A stretch of DNA of 64,000 nucleotides from an uncultured Eubacteriales bacterium (GTDB lineage: Bacteria; Bacillota; Clostridia; Oscillospirales; Acutalibacteraceae), in assembly GCA_900317025.1 (NCBI GenBank), contig ONFG01000005.1:28567-92566 (forward strand). The letters are read 5' to 3'. The notes below the pieces were generated by a model. That model saw nothing but the letters and a program-made list of their open reading frames with translations. It was not told the DNA's origin and made no database searches. The position numbers and the translations under genes are program-made. Shown in pieces: positions 50,794 to 58,585 of this stretch; position 1 is the stretch's first letter, and each line of letters starts with the position of its first letter.

Positions 50794-52938
50794 TCAAACC
50801 TTCTCGCCGATATTACCGTAAGCGATACCAACGTCGTATCTCTGAATGTTGAGAGCGTCGTCCGTGGTAATGCTGCCGTCGCCGTCAACATCTGCTGCTG
50901 TCTTAGCGTCGCCTGTAAGCGTAACCTTTGCAACAGAAGCCTTGAGTGTGAGAGATGCGTCTCTGAGGCTTACAACGCCGTCTTGGTTAGCATCACCAAC
51001 GAGAACCTTCGTGCCGGGAGTCGGAGTCGGAGTCGGAGTCGGAGTCGGAGTCGGGGTCGGGTCGTCACTGTCGGAATCAACCGGTGTCGGAGTCGGATCG
51101 TCGCTGTCGGAATCGACCGGTGTCGGAGTCGGTTCGGGAGTCGGCTCGGTGTAGTCAACGAGCGTGTTGCCCGCCTTGAAGAGCTTCGACGAGCCGCCGA
51201 TATCCATACCGGGCTGCATATCTGCCGGGTATCTGTTGGATGTATTTGCTGCGCCGTCGCTGAAAATGACCTTGCCGTCCTTGAAGCTGTCAACATTAAT
51301 CATGAGATAGCCTTCGGAGTTAGTCTGTGTCATCTGTGTACCCGGCCAAGCTGCCATTTCGCCGCTGTCGTTGTAAACGTATGCATATACGCTGCTCCAG
51401 TTGTATGCGGAGTTGTCGAAATATACGTTAACGCCTGTTGCGGGTGTGGGAGTCGGAGTGGGAGTCGGTGTCGGAGTGGGTGTCGGTGTAGGAGTCGGGG
51501 TAGGAGTCGGAACTGCGGAAGAATCGTAGATAACTGCGATACCCGAGCTGCCGATATCACCGGAGATCGTGTCAGCCGTTACCGTGAAGGTATTGCCGGA
51601 AACTTCGTCCTTGTATGTGCCGGGGGCTGCATAGCCGCCGCCGTTCTTAACTGTAACGTTGCCGCCGCCGCTCTGCTTAACGATAACTGCGCCGCCGCCC
51701 TTACGGGTGATAACTGCTACGCCGTTCTCGCCGAGGTAGTAATCTTCGGAAGTACCCATTGCATTGCGGAAGTGGTTGACTGCTGCAACTTCCTTCGAGA
51801 ATGCCTGAGTTGTGTCACCCTTTACGCCGTACATGATGGAATCATGATTCTTCTCGAACGGACGGGAAAGGTAAAGTGCCTGGCTGCCGTTTCTCGAGCC
51901 TACGATAGCGTATGCCTTGTTAAGGATATCGCTGCCAAGACCATTCGTCCAGCCGTTGTTGCAATATGTGTCGTGGCTCTCAGCCCAGTAGACCACTCTG
52001 TTTGCCGGAGCTGCGGAAAGTGCCGTCCAGTTGCCGTAGCCGCTCGGTACGCCGCCGTCTCTTATAGCGCCCGTAACAGTACCGCTGTATACTTCGTCGG
52101 TAACACCGATCATCGATGTATACTCTTTGATAAGTGACTGGTTGTAGCTGCTCGTTTTGCCGCCGCCGGAAGAACCTGCGGGACCGTCAAGGATCTCACC
52201 GTAGTTGTAAAGACCTGCCGATGTTACTGCCTTCCAGAAATTGCAGCCCTCGCTCGGAAGACCGATGTGCTTGGCTGCGTCCCAACGAAGACCGTCAACA
52301 CCTACGTTCTTGAGGCTTGAAACATAGCCGTTTACAATATCCTGAACGCCCGAATTCTCGGAAGCGAGGTCAGGCATACCAATGTTCTTGTAAATGATCT
52401 CGTTACGATCGTCCCAGTTGGAAGCAACGCCCTGATTGTGGAAAAAGCTTGAATTGTTCTTGATGGTACCGTCAACGCTGTCGGAGATCCTGCCATCCTT
52501 CGAGCCTGCGACGTGGTTTGCTACTACGTCAACTACGACCTTGATGCCGTACTTGTCAGCCTCTTCGCAGAGAGACTTAAGCTCGTCGCTACCGCCAAGT
52601 TCGTTGCCAATGTTAAAGTTGGTCGGCTGATAGAGCCAGTACCAAGCGCCGGAAGCATCGTGGCCCTGAAGCGGCGAAGTCTGAACGCTCGTATAGCCGG
52701 CTGCCGCGATGTTCGGCAGCTCAGCCTTGATGTCACTGAGCTTCCAGTTGAAGCAGTGGAGAATATTACCGTTTTCAATAGAATCGGCAAGGCCGTAATC
52801 ACCGGAAGCTGCCGTTGTGTTGACCGCACCGGACTCATTATCTACCGTTGCAGCAGAAGCTGAGCCCTGAGCTGCAACAACGCCTGTTGTCAACATTGAT
52901 GCGGCGAGAAGCGCACACATCGTTCTTTTTAAGGTCAT
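50794..52938 (-). CDS. Secreted GH13 alpha-amylase with CBM26 and C-terminal dockerin
   Basis: Starch-degrading enzyme of 714 residues. Signal peptide 1-29. The GH13 barrel (about 45-390) has region I DVVANH, region II GLRWDAAKH with nucleophile Asp220, region III YGEILDG with acid/base Glu248, and region IV AESHDTY with Asp323; CFNWKLSDIKAELPNIAAAG resembles subfamily 28 (AmyE). An all-beta domain C runs to about 472. A (PT)n linker (477-499) leads to a CBM26-type starch-binding module (about 503-590, VYFDNSAYNWSSVYAYVY, AWPGTQM). A second PT/VDSDSDD linker (599-642) precedes the dockerin (646-708; DANQDGVVSLRDA and DVDGDGSITTDDA). Predicted to join a cohesin complex. Well-spaced AGGAGG before the ATG. 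Confidence 0.95.
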   Translation of the reverse strand: MTLKRTMCALLAASMLTTGVVAAQGSASAATVDNESGAVNTTAASGDYGLADSIENGNILHCFNWKLSDIKAELPNIAAAGYTSVQTSPLQGHDASGAWYWLYQPTNFNIGNELGGSDELKSLCEEADKYGIKVVVDVVANHVAGSKDGRISDSVDGTIKNNSSFFHNQGVASNWDDRNEIIYKNIGMPDLASENSGVQDIVNGYVSSLKNVGVDGLRWDAAKHIGLPSEGCNFWKAVTSAGLYNYGEILDGPAGSSGGGKTSSYNQSLIKEYTSMIGVTDEVYSGTVTGAIRDGGVPSGYGNWTALSAAPANRVVYWAESHDTYCNNGWTNGLGSDILNKAYAIVGSRNGSQALYLSRPFEKNHDSIMYGVKGDTTQAFSKEVAAVNHFRNAMGTSEDYYLGENGVAVITRKGGGAVIVKQSGGGNVTVKNGGGYAAPGTYKDEVSGNTFTVTADTISGDIGSSGIAVIYDSSAVPTPTPTPTPTPTPTPTPTPTPTPATGVNVYFDNSAYNWSSVYAYVYNDSGEMAAWPGTQMTQTNSEGYLMINVDSFKDGKVIFSDGAANTSNRYPADMQPGMDIGGSSKLFKAGNTLVDYTEPTPEPTPTPVDSDSDDPTPTPVDSDSDDPTPTPTPTPTPTPTPGTKVLVGDANQDGVVSLRDASLTLKASVAKVTLTGDAKTAADVDGDGSITTDDALNIQRYDVGIAYGNIGEKV
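51013..51144 (-). repeat. PT/VDSDSDD linker repeat before the amylase dockerin
   Basis: Two copies of [12 protein letters not shown] followed by (PT)n; the DNA is built of GGAGTCGG-type units, like the scaffoldin linker at 32476-32631. Confidence 0.88.
51442..51510 (-). repeat. (PT)n linker before the CBM26 module
   Basis: Hexamer microsatellite encoding eleven Pro-Thr pairs. Confidence 0.88.
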
Positions 52939-53331
52939 TGTTAATTCCTCCTATTCAAATATGTTCTCTGTTATTATCCGTATGAAACGCTCTGTAGGGT
53001 ACGTCCGAACGGATAATCCTGTTCGTAACACTAATTGAGATGCAGATTGCACAAATATCAAGTTGGGATTTTATTAGTTTTGAATAAAGGGCTGTCCAAA
53101 AAGGACTTTGAACTAAAATAAATTTGACTTTGATTTAATAATTGTGTAAAATTCCGCAATCCTATTGATATCATTATAAAATGAAAAAGTCGATATGTCA
53201 AGAGCTATTTGGGCTTTCTTTGTGATAGATTTCTGAATTTTTTCTGATAATCTCAAAAACTTTGTCCATTTCCCAATAACGAAAAAAGAGAGGCAAAACG
53301 CCTCTCTCATGCGGTTTTTATTGTTTTTACA
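52939..53331. other. Intergenic region upstream of the amylase gene
   Basis: About 390 bases. It holds an inverted repeat TTATCCGT (52974-52981) / ACGGATAA (53009-53016) in the amylase leader, a possible operator or leader hairpin, and the terminator of the dockerin-only gene (53282-53308). AT-rich sequence between shows no gene. Confidence 0.55.
53282..53308 (-). terminator. Terminator of the dockerin-only gene
   Basis: On the minus strand AGAGAGGC-GTTTT-GCCTCTCT followed by TTTTTC. Confidence 0.9.
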
Positions 53332-53727
53332 TCAGCCGAAAAGATCGTCAAAATCGGTAATTATCACGCTCGACGAGAACTCCTTGCCGATGATCGCCCC
53401 CTCCTCAGAGAGGAAGCCGACGGAGTATCTGAGCACCATCAGTGCGTCCGCGGCGTCGACCGTGCCGCCGTTGTCAACGTCCGCCATATCCTCGAGGATG
53501 CCGGTGATCGTGTAAAGCCCGAGCGAGTGGCGGAGTATCAGCAGCGCGTCGTCCGAGAGGATCATGCCGTCGCCGTCTACGTCGCCGCCGATCAGCTTTT
53601 CAACGTAGCTTCCCGGGGGCTGCGTATCGATCTGCGCCGCAAGAGCCGCAGCCGATGAAGCAGTTATTGCGGCAGCCGCGAGCACGAGTGCCGCCATGCA
53701 TTTTATAATGAAAAGGCTACTCTTCAT
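53332..53727 (-). CDS. Small secreted dockerin-only protein
   Basis: A 131-residue protein consisting of a signal peptide (about 1-31), a short linker, one dockerin (45-110; DVDGDGMILSDDA and DVDNGGTVDAADA) and a short tail. No catalytic domain is present. GGGAGG lies before the ATG at 53727, which is inside the last codons of the preceding S24/S26-like gene (11-base overlap), so translation is coupled. It could be a cohesin blocker or a linker, or the dockerin may tether something else; function unknown. Confidence 0.88.
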   Translation of the reverse strand: MKSSLFIIKCMAALVLAAAAITASSAAALAAQIDTQPPGSYVEKLIGGDVDGDGMILSDDALLILRHSLGLYTITGILEDMADVDNGGTVDAADALMVLRYSVGFLSEEGAIIGKEFSSSVIITDFDDLFG

Positions 53728-54190
53728 TTTTGCGTCCTCCCTTAAAGATCCTTCTCTTGACTGCACCGAGCAGCTCCCTGACTCTTATGAGCACCGCTCT
53801 GACGGGGAAAAAATCGCACCAGATGTGCGCGTAGAGACGGGCGCCGAAGGAATCCATCTTCACCTCGCGCTTGCCGCCCCGAACGACCGCCGTCAGCACG
53901 CCCAGAATATCACCGTCGGTTATGCCGTATTCAAGGCGGCGGCAATTGTCGCCCACGATAACATAGTCGTTCTCCCTTACCTTTATAACGCGGTGCAGGA
54001 TATATCGGCCACCCCGGCGGTAAAGCACCGCGTCGTACTTTTTGCAGCGCGACTCTCCCTTCTTCTCTATGACCATCAGGTCGCGCTTCTGACGAAGCAG
54101 CGGCATCATGCTGGTTCCGGAATTGATCGCGACGAGCTTTCCCTCGCGCTCGAGCGCCTCCTCATATGAGATCAGGCTGTTTTCATTCAT
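53717..54190 (-). CDS. S24/S26-like peptidase family protein
   Basis: A 157-residue protein with the core of the LexA/signal-peptidase fold: SGTSMMPLLRQKRDLMVIEK (Ser in the GxSMxP position), YDAVLYRRGGRYILHRVIKV and YVIVGDNCRRLEYGI. The second catalytic position looks like His (LHRV), as in SipW/ER-type signal peptidases, rather than Lys. There is no N-terminal membrane helix, though the C-terminal part (about 120-150) is hydrophobic. Substrate unknown; overlap with a secreted dockerin gene and with a PqqD-like gene suggests a shared process. Confidence 0.75.
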   Translation of the reverse strand: MNENSLISYEEALEREGKLVAINSGTSMMPLLRQKRDLMVIEKKGESRCKKYDAVLYRRGGRYILHRVIKVRENDYVIVGDNCRRLEYGITDGDILGVLTAVVRGGKREVKMDSFGARLYAHIWCDFFPVRAVLIRVRELLGAVKRRIFKGGRKNEE

Positions 54191-54455
54191 CTATCGCCCC
54201 AATCGAGCGGAGCTTGCCGACGATCATCTCGGCGTCTATTCTCGCCGTCTCCTCCGACACGTCGTAGGTGCTCGTCATTTCGGAGACAATGGAGTCGATC
54301 GTCGTGTCCTTCTTCAGGCAGTTTACAATAAACGCCGCCGTCGTATTGCTTTTTACCATTCCGTGAAAGAGCTTCGCCGCAGGTCCTGCCGCAACCATAA
54401 GCTGCTTTCCGTCGGTGTCGTAGGTCACAAAGCCTTTTCTTAATTTCACGGGCAT
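54183..54455 (-). CDS. PqqD-like protein
   Basis: A 90-residue protein with the PqqD/RiPP-recognition-element layout: N-terminal strands (FVTYDTDGKQLMVAA), FHGMVKSNTTAAFIVNCLKK, then a three-helix bundle (IDSIVSEMTSTYDVSEETAR; MIVGKLRSIGAI). PqqD-like proteins hold peptide precursors for modifying enzymes. No radical-SAM enzyme or obvious precursor peptide is encoded beside it. Its last eight bases overlap the S24/S26-like gene. Confidence 0.8.
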   Translation of the reverse strand: MPVKLRKGFVTYDTDGKQLMVAAGPAAKLFHGMVKSNTTAAFIVNCLKKDTTIDSIVSEMTSTYDVSEETARIDAEMIVGKLRSIGAIDE

Positions 54456-54525
54456 TCACCACCGTTTCATTTTTATTAATATAAATCGAGTCAGGCTGCG
54501 CCGCCAAGAGCGAGCCTGACTTTTC

Positions 54526-55644
54526 TTAATTTACCTCTGTGTAATACGTGTCGAGTATCAGTTCAAAGAGAGCCTTATTATCGACGTAATACTCCGCGTA
54601 CTGCTCGCTCGCCGTCGTTGTGCCGGGAAGCTTGACGAGATTATCGTCGGCGGAGAAGCCCGTTTTGAGGAATATACTCGAGTAGTACGTTATCATCGAA
54701 ACGTCGATATCGGTCACAACGTAGTCCGAAACACTGTTGTAAAGCCTGACCGGCGTTTTGATGTCTTCCTTCGTCATGGCAAGCGTCTGTTTTATGAAGC
54801 TCGTCAAATAGACCTTCTGGCGCTCCATGCGAAGATTGTTCTGGTTTTCGTCGCCCCTTACGTCGCGCGCGCGGACAAATGTCTCGGCCTGTATGCCGCC
54901 GAGCGTAACGTTCGCACCAAGCGCAAGCGCCGGGTCGCGGCTGCTCAGGTCTTCGTTCACGGTAACGTTTACGCCGCCAACGCCGTCATTAAGGATCGGG
55001 ATAGCGTCGAGGTCGACCGCGGCATAGGAGTTGATTGGGATGCCGAGCAAGATACGCGAAACGGACTTTTTAAGGTTCTCACAGCTTCCCTCCTTGCCGT
55101 CGCCGTAAGCGTAAGCGAGGCAGACCTGCTGCTTCTCGGTCCCCTTAAAGCTGCCGTCCGGTTCAAGAACATTGACGTCGACCATCGTGTCACGCGAGAT
55201 CGCCATAAGCTTATATTCGCCCGTTTCAGTGTTGAGCGCCGCCGCAAAGAGCGTATCCGCCTGTCCTGCCGTACCGTAAGTGCCGAGCTGTTCGTCGGCG
55301 TGTTTATCTATGCCGGCAAAGAGTATCGTCGTTACCTTGTCATTGTAAAGGTACTTCTTGCCATTGTAGTAGATGTAGGTGTTCGTGTCGGAATCGGTGT
55401 CGACCGTCGCTTCGGTCTCTGCCGGAACGGTAATATTGCCGACGTCCTTGTTGGCGTCGAGCGCCGACCTCTGCCCCTTGAACATAAGTATAACGAACGT
55501 TGCGGCTACTATCAGCAGAATACCGATTATCACCGCGGCAATAATGCCGAAGACTTTAAGAGGCGTGTTTTTTTTTCGCTCGGTCGGAGCACCGCCGAGG
55601 TCGCGGCTTTTATGCTCCCTTATCTGTGTCTGTTGCCGGCTCAT
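54526..55644 (-). CDS. LytR-CpsA-Psr (LCP) family protein
   Basis: A 372-residue membrane protein. A cytoplasmic basic start, one helix at about 30-55 (VFGIIAAVIIGILLIVAATFV) and an extracytoplasmic LCP domain (about 105-300): TILFAGIDK, ADTLFAAALN, MAISRDTMVDV, INSYAAVDLDAI, FVRARDVRGDENQNNLRMERQK with the conserved Asp and Arg residues. LCP enzymes transfer glycopolymers to peptidoglycan. The start lies inside the end of the sortase gene (35-base overlap); AAGGAG is 12 bases before, a long spacing. Confidence 0.9.
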   Translation of the reverse strand: MSRQQTQIREHKSRDLGGAPTERKKNTPLKVFGIIAAVIIGILLIVAATFVILMFKGQRSALDANKDVGNITVPAETEATVDTDSDTNTYIYYNGKKYLYNDKVTTILFAGIDKHADEQLGTYGTAGQADTLFAAALNTETGEYKLMAISRDTMVDVNVLEPDGSFKGTEKQQVCLAYAYGDGKEGSCENLKKSVSRILLGIPINSYAAVDLDAIPILNDGVGGVNVTVNEDLSSRDPALALGANVTLGGIQAETFVRARDVRGDENQNNLRMERQKVYLTSFIKQTLAMTKEDIKTPVRLYNSVSDYVVTDIDVSMITYYSSIFLKTGFSADDNLVKLPGTTTASEQYAEYYVDNKALFELILDTYYTEVN

Positions 55645-56482
55645 CGCTGATCAAAACTCCTTGCACAAGATATCTCGATGTGTCGATATTTCCGAGGCAC
55701 GTACTGAGCGTGATGATCTTATCGTCGGTTGTAACCTCGACCTCTCGTCTGTTGTACATCATCGATTCGGTAGGATTGGTCGCATATGCGAGGTACTCGG
55801 CGTATACGTCCTTGTCGCTGAAATCGAACGAGTAGAGTATATGCCTGTCGTCGTATTCATACGCCGCAAATATCTCGTACTTCAATGTCCTGTCGGGAAG
55901 ATAGACGTAGATATAAGGATTAGCCGCAAAGAAATCGGGATCACGGAAATCGTGCAACGTGCGGAACATCGATCCGTTGAGCATATTATGACCGTACACG
56001 AGCGTGTTGGGGTCAGAGAAGTCCTTCTTATTGAGCTTTTCGGTGTAGATGCTGCCCGCGAACTCATACTCCTTCTTGTAGTTGTGACTGAGGTAGAAGG
56101 CGTCGTCGCCCGAGGTCTGAAGTATCGGGTAGTCGACGTTCGTGTTCGGGATATAGATCCACGCGTAAATATCCTCATTGATCTTTTGCAGCTCAGTGAA
56201 ATTCACGCCGTGGTTGACGGAGTTCGTCTTCTTCGCGGGGCTTGATCCGCCCGACGATCCGTCTGAAGATACGTTCTTATCTGGCTCTGACGAGCTGCCG
56301 CCCGAAGACTGCTTCTCATCGGAGACATCGTGCGACGAGATTATCGAGATTAGCTCCTCGTAGCCGCTCCCCGCCGAATACATCTTATAAAGATACACAC
56401 ATAACACAGATAGAGCTGCGATCACGAGCACTATCGAAGCGACCCAAACCACAACCCACTGTTTTTTTCTGTCTTTTTTCAT
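55610..56482 (-). CDS. srtB: Class B sortase
   Basis: A 290-residue membrane transpeptidase. Helix at about 9-32, a Ser/Gly-rich linker (about 55-90), then a class B sortase domain: NFTELQKINEDIYAWIYIPN, VDYPILQTSGDDAFYLSHNY, catalytic His in VYGHNM, Cys in TLSTCLGN and Arg in DTSRYLVQGV. Length and motifs fit SrtB more than SrtA. Its probable substrate with an SPKTG signal is encoded five bases upstream, matching the (S/P)PxTG preference reported for Clostridioides difficile SrtB. Confidence 0.92.
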   Translation of the reverse strand: MKKDRKKQWVVVWVASIVLVIAALSVLCVYLYKMYSAGSGYEELISIISSHDVSDEKQSSGGSSSEPDKNVSSDGSSGGSSPAKKTNSVNHGVNFTELQKINEDIYAWIYIPNTNVDYPILQTSGDDAFYLSHNYKKEYEFAGSIYTEKLNKKDFSDPNTLVYGHNMLNGSMFRTLHDFRDPDFFAANPYIYVYLPDRTLKYEIFAAYEYDDRHILYSFDFSDKDVYAEYLAYATNPTESMMYNRREVEVTTDDKIITLSTCLGNIDTSRYLVQGVLISDEPATDTDKGA

Positions 56483-56487
56483 TTAGA

Positions 56488-56850
56488 TCAGTTCTCTTCG
56501 CTCTTCTTCTTAGAAGCGAAAGCAACGCCGCCGAATACTGCCGCCGCTGCCGCCATCAGTGCAGCATAAGAAACGGGCGAGCCGGTCTTCGGAGAAGTAG
56601 CAGTATTGCCGGTAGAGCTCGTTTTGCCGGAAGAACCTTGAGAGGAGCTGGAGCCGTTCTTATCGGAATCACTGCCCTTTGTATCGGAATCGGAGTTCTT
56701 TGTTCTGTTGTCGTCATCATCGGAGCCGTTGCCGTTCTTGTCAGAATCAGAATTCGGATGGATCGTTGGGCTGTCATATGCACTTGCTGTGAAAGCTGCA
56801 CAGCTCGATACGAACATTGCGCATATGAGAACCACCAATATCTTTTTCAT
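56488..56850 (-). CDS. Small sortase substrate with SPKTG sorting signal
   Basis: A 120-residue exported protein: signal peptide (about 1-24, ending ASA), a middle of about 60 residues almost wholly Asp/Ser/Asn/Lys (SDKNGNGSDDDD), then SPKTG at about 85-89, a hydrophobic stretch (AALMAAAAAVFGGVAFA) and a charged end KKKSEEN. This is a complete cell-wall sorting signal. The mature protein is mostly a low-complexity acidic stalk, so it may be a surface spacer rather than an enzyme. Promoter at 56919. Confidence 0.85.
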   Translation of the reverse strand: MKKILVVLICAMFVSSCAAFTASAYDSPTIHPNSDSDKNGNGSDDDDNRTKNSDSDTKGSDSDKNGSSSSQGSSGKTSSTGNTATSPKTGSPVSYAALMAAAAAVFGGVAFASKKKSEEN

Positions 56851-56918
56851 TGTAGTATTACCTCCTATGAATAATTATCCAAATCAGTAAAAAGCGGTAC
56901 AATAACCCACTTTCCAAT

Positions 56919-56947
56919 ATTATATCATTTAATTGCAGATTTGTAAA
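56919..56947 (-). promoter_or_regulatory. Sigma-A promoter for the substrate-sortase-LCP operon
   Basis: Minus strand TTTACA, 17-base spacer, TATAAT. Confidence 0.75.
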
Positions 56948-56994
56948 GACTTTTTTCGAATTTATAGTTACAATATTATTTATAACAACGTATT

Positions 56995-57588
56995 TTATTC
57001 CGAATTACTCTTATTCCACCTTTTGGTGCGTTTGACCGCAAAACCGATCAGCTCCGAGATCCGCCATACTAGCACTCCGACGAAAACACCTGCCGTGTTT
57101 GTCAGGACGTCGTCGGTCTCGGCAGTGCCAAGCTTTGTGATTCCCTGTGTGAGTTCAATTGCAAATGTCAGCAGGAATCCGAAAAGCACAACCGCCGCGG
57201 GCGAAAGATGTCTCTTTCCTTCTTCCTTCCTCCGGTCGAGCAGCGCGCCCGAAAGCGTTACACCAAAGGGTATGAACGCATAGAGGTTCAGTAGCTTTTC
57301 ACGCTTATATTCCTGTTGGGTGAGTGCTTTTCTCAATATGTAGAACGGCTGCAAAAATACATTTCCGGAAGAAAGAGGACGCCTGCTGAACACCGTTAGG
57401 TAAAGCAGCAGCCCGGCGCAGCATACAGCCAATACCGCGTTGACGATCCGCCAGACCGTAAGGAGCCTTTCGCCTCGTTTTTCAGCCAGAAGACGAGCGG
57501 CGGCGTTCAGAACGATCCACAATGCGCAGCCTAAGACGATCGCCACTGTGAAATACTTAATCGGCAGCGTTATCAGACGGTTCTTCAC
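56995..57588 (-). CDS. VanZ-like membrane protein
   Basis: A 197-residue protein with about five helices. The VanZ pattern is visible: LLNLYAFIPFGVTLSG, then FAIELTQGITKLGTAETDDV, LTNTAGVFVGVLVW. VanZ-like proteins confer low-level teicoplanin resistance in some species; the physiological role of chromosomal copies is unknown. The start is GTG with GGAGG. It is not clearly part of either neighbouring operon. Confidence 0.85.
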   Translation of the reverse strand: MKNRLITLPIKYFTVAIVLGCALWIVLNAAARLLAEKRGERLLTVWRIVNAVLAVCCAGLLLYLTVFSRRPLSSGNVFLQPFYILRKALTQQEYKREKLLNLYAFIPFGVTLSGALLDRRKEEGKRHLSPAAVVLFGFLLTFAIELTQGITKLGTAETDDVLTNTAGVFVGVLVWRISELIGFAVKRTKRWNKSNSE

Positions 57589-57730
57589 CGCACCGCCTCC
57601 TTTCCCCCTTTAAGAACAGCCAAAGCGGCACCCGCCCTTAATTGGCAGATGCCGCATAGAATGAGCTATGTATCATTTAACGCCATACACAGACGCCGCT
57701 GAATACAGTCGTAAGGGCTTTCCGCAGAGA

Positions 57731-58585
57731 TTAACCCTTAACGCCGCCGGCTGTTACGCCTTCAACGTAGTAGTTCTGCATCTTGAGGAAGAGGATCGTG
57801 ATCGGGATAGCAACGAGCACAGAGCCGGAAAGGAACTGCTTAAAGTACGTCTGCTTATACTCCTTATCGACCATCTTCTGAAGACCGATAGCAACGGTAT
57901 AGTTGTCACGCTTATCGCCCATGATGATCTTTGCAAGAATAAAGTCGCACCACGGACCGATGAATGCTGTAAGTACCGTATATACGATGATCGGCTTAGA
58001 CATCGGAAGAATTATCTTCCAGAAGATCTGATTTCTTGTAGCGCCGTCGATCGTAGCTGCCTCGTCAAGTGCTCTCGGGATTGTATCGAAGAAGCCCTTC
58101 GAGATAGCGAATCCAAGACCGGAGCCTGCGCTATAGCAGATAACGAGTGCGGGGAGAGTCTGCGTAAGGTTCATTGCCTTGAGCAGGTAGTAAAGAGCGA
58201 TCATGGTCATGAAGCCCGGGAACATTCCAAGGATCATGCCGATGTTGATGAACATTTTACGCGACTTAAATCTCAGTCTCGAAAATGCGTAGGAAACCAT
58301 GAGCACGGAAAGAGACGAGATGATGCAGGAGAATACTGCGACTACGAAGGTGTTAAGGAACCACCTTGGGTAGTCGAATACGTCTGTTCTTGTGAAGAGC
58401 AGCTTGTAGTTTTCAAGAGTCGGCTGCTTCGGGAATACGTAAGGCACCGTAACGCCGCCTTCACCTCTGAACGAGTGGAGAACGAGCCATACGAGCGGAC
58501 TTACCCAGATAAGGCCGAGAACACCGAGGAGTACATAAATAACTACATCTGCGATAGTTCTTCTTAACTTGTAGCTTTTTATCAT
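57731..58585 (-). CDS. malG: Maltodextrin ABC transporter permease (MalG-like)
   Basis: A 284-residue inner permease with six helices. The EAA loop that contacts the ATPase reads IPRALDEAATIDGATRNQIFWKIILP. Start MIKSYKLRRTIADVVIYVLL. The ATG overlaps the end of malF by four bases (ATGA), with AGGAGGAG upstream. It works with MalF and the binding protein; the ATPase gene is not here. Confidence 0.94.
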   Translation of the reverse strand: MIKSYKLRRTIADVVIYVLLGVLGLIWVSPLVWLVLHSFRGEGGVTVPYVFPKQPTLENYKLLFTRTDVFDYPRWFLNTFVVAVFSCIISSLSVLMVSYAFSRLRFKSRKMFINIGMILGMFPGFMTMIALYYLLKAMNLTQTLPALVICYSAGSGLGFAISKGFFDTIPRALDEAATIDGATRNQIFWKIILPMSKPIIVYTVLTAFIGPWCDFILAKIIMGDKRDNYTVAIGLQKMVDKEYKQTYFKQFLSGSVLVAIPITILFLKMQNYYVEGVTAGGVKG

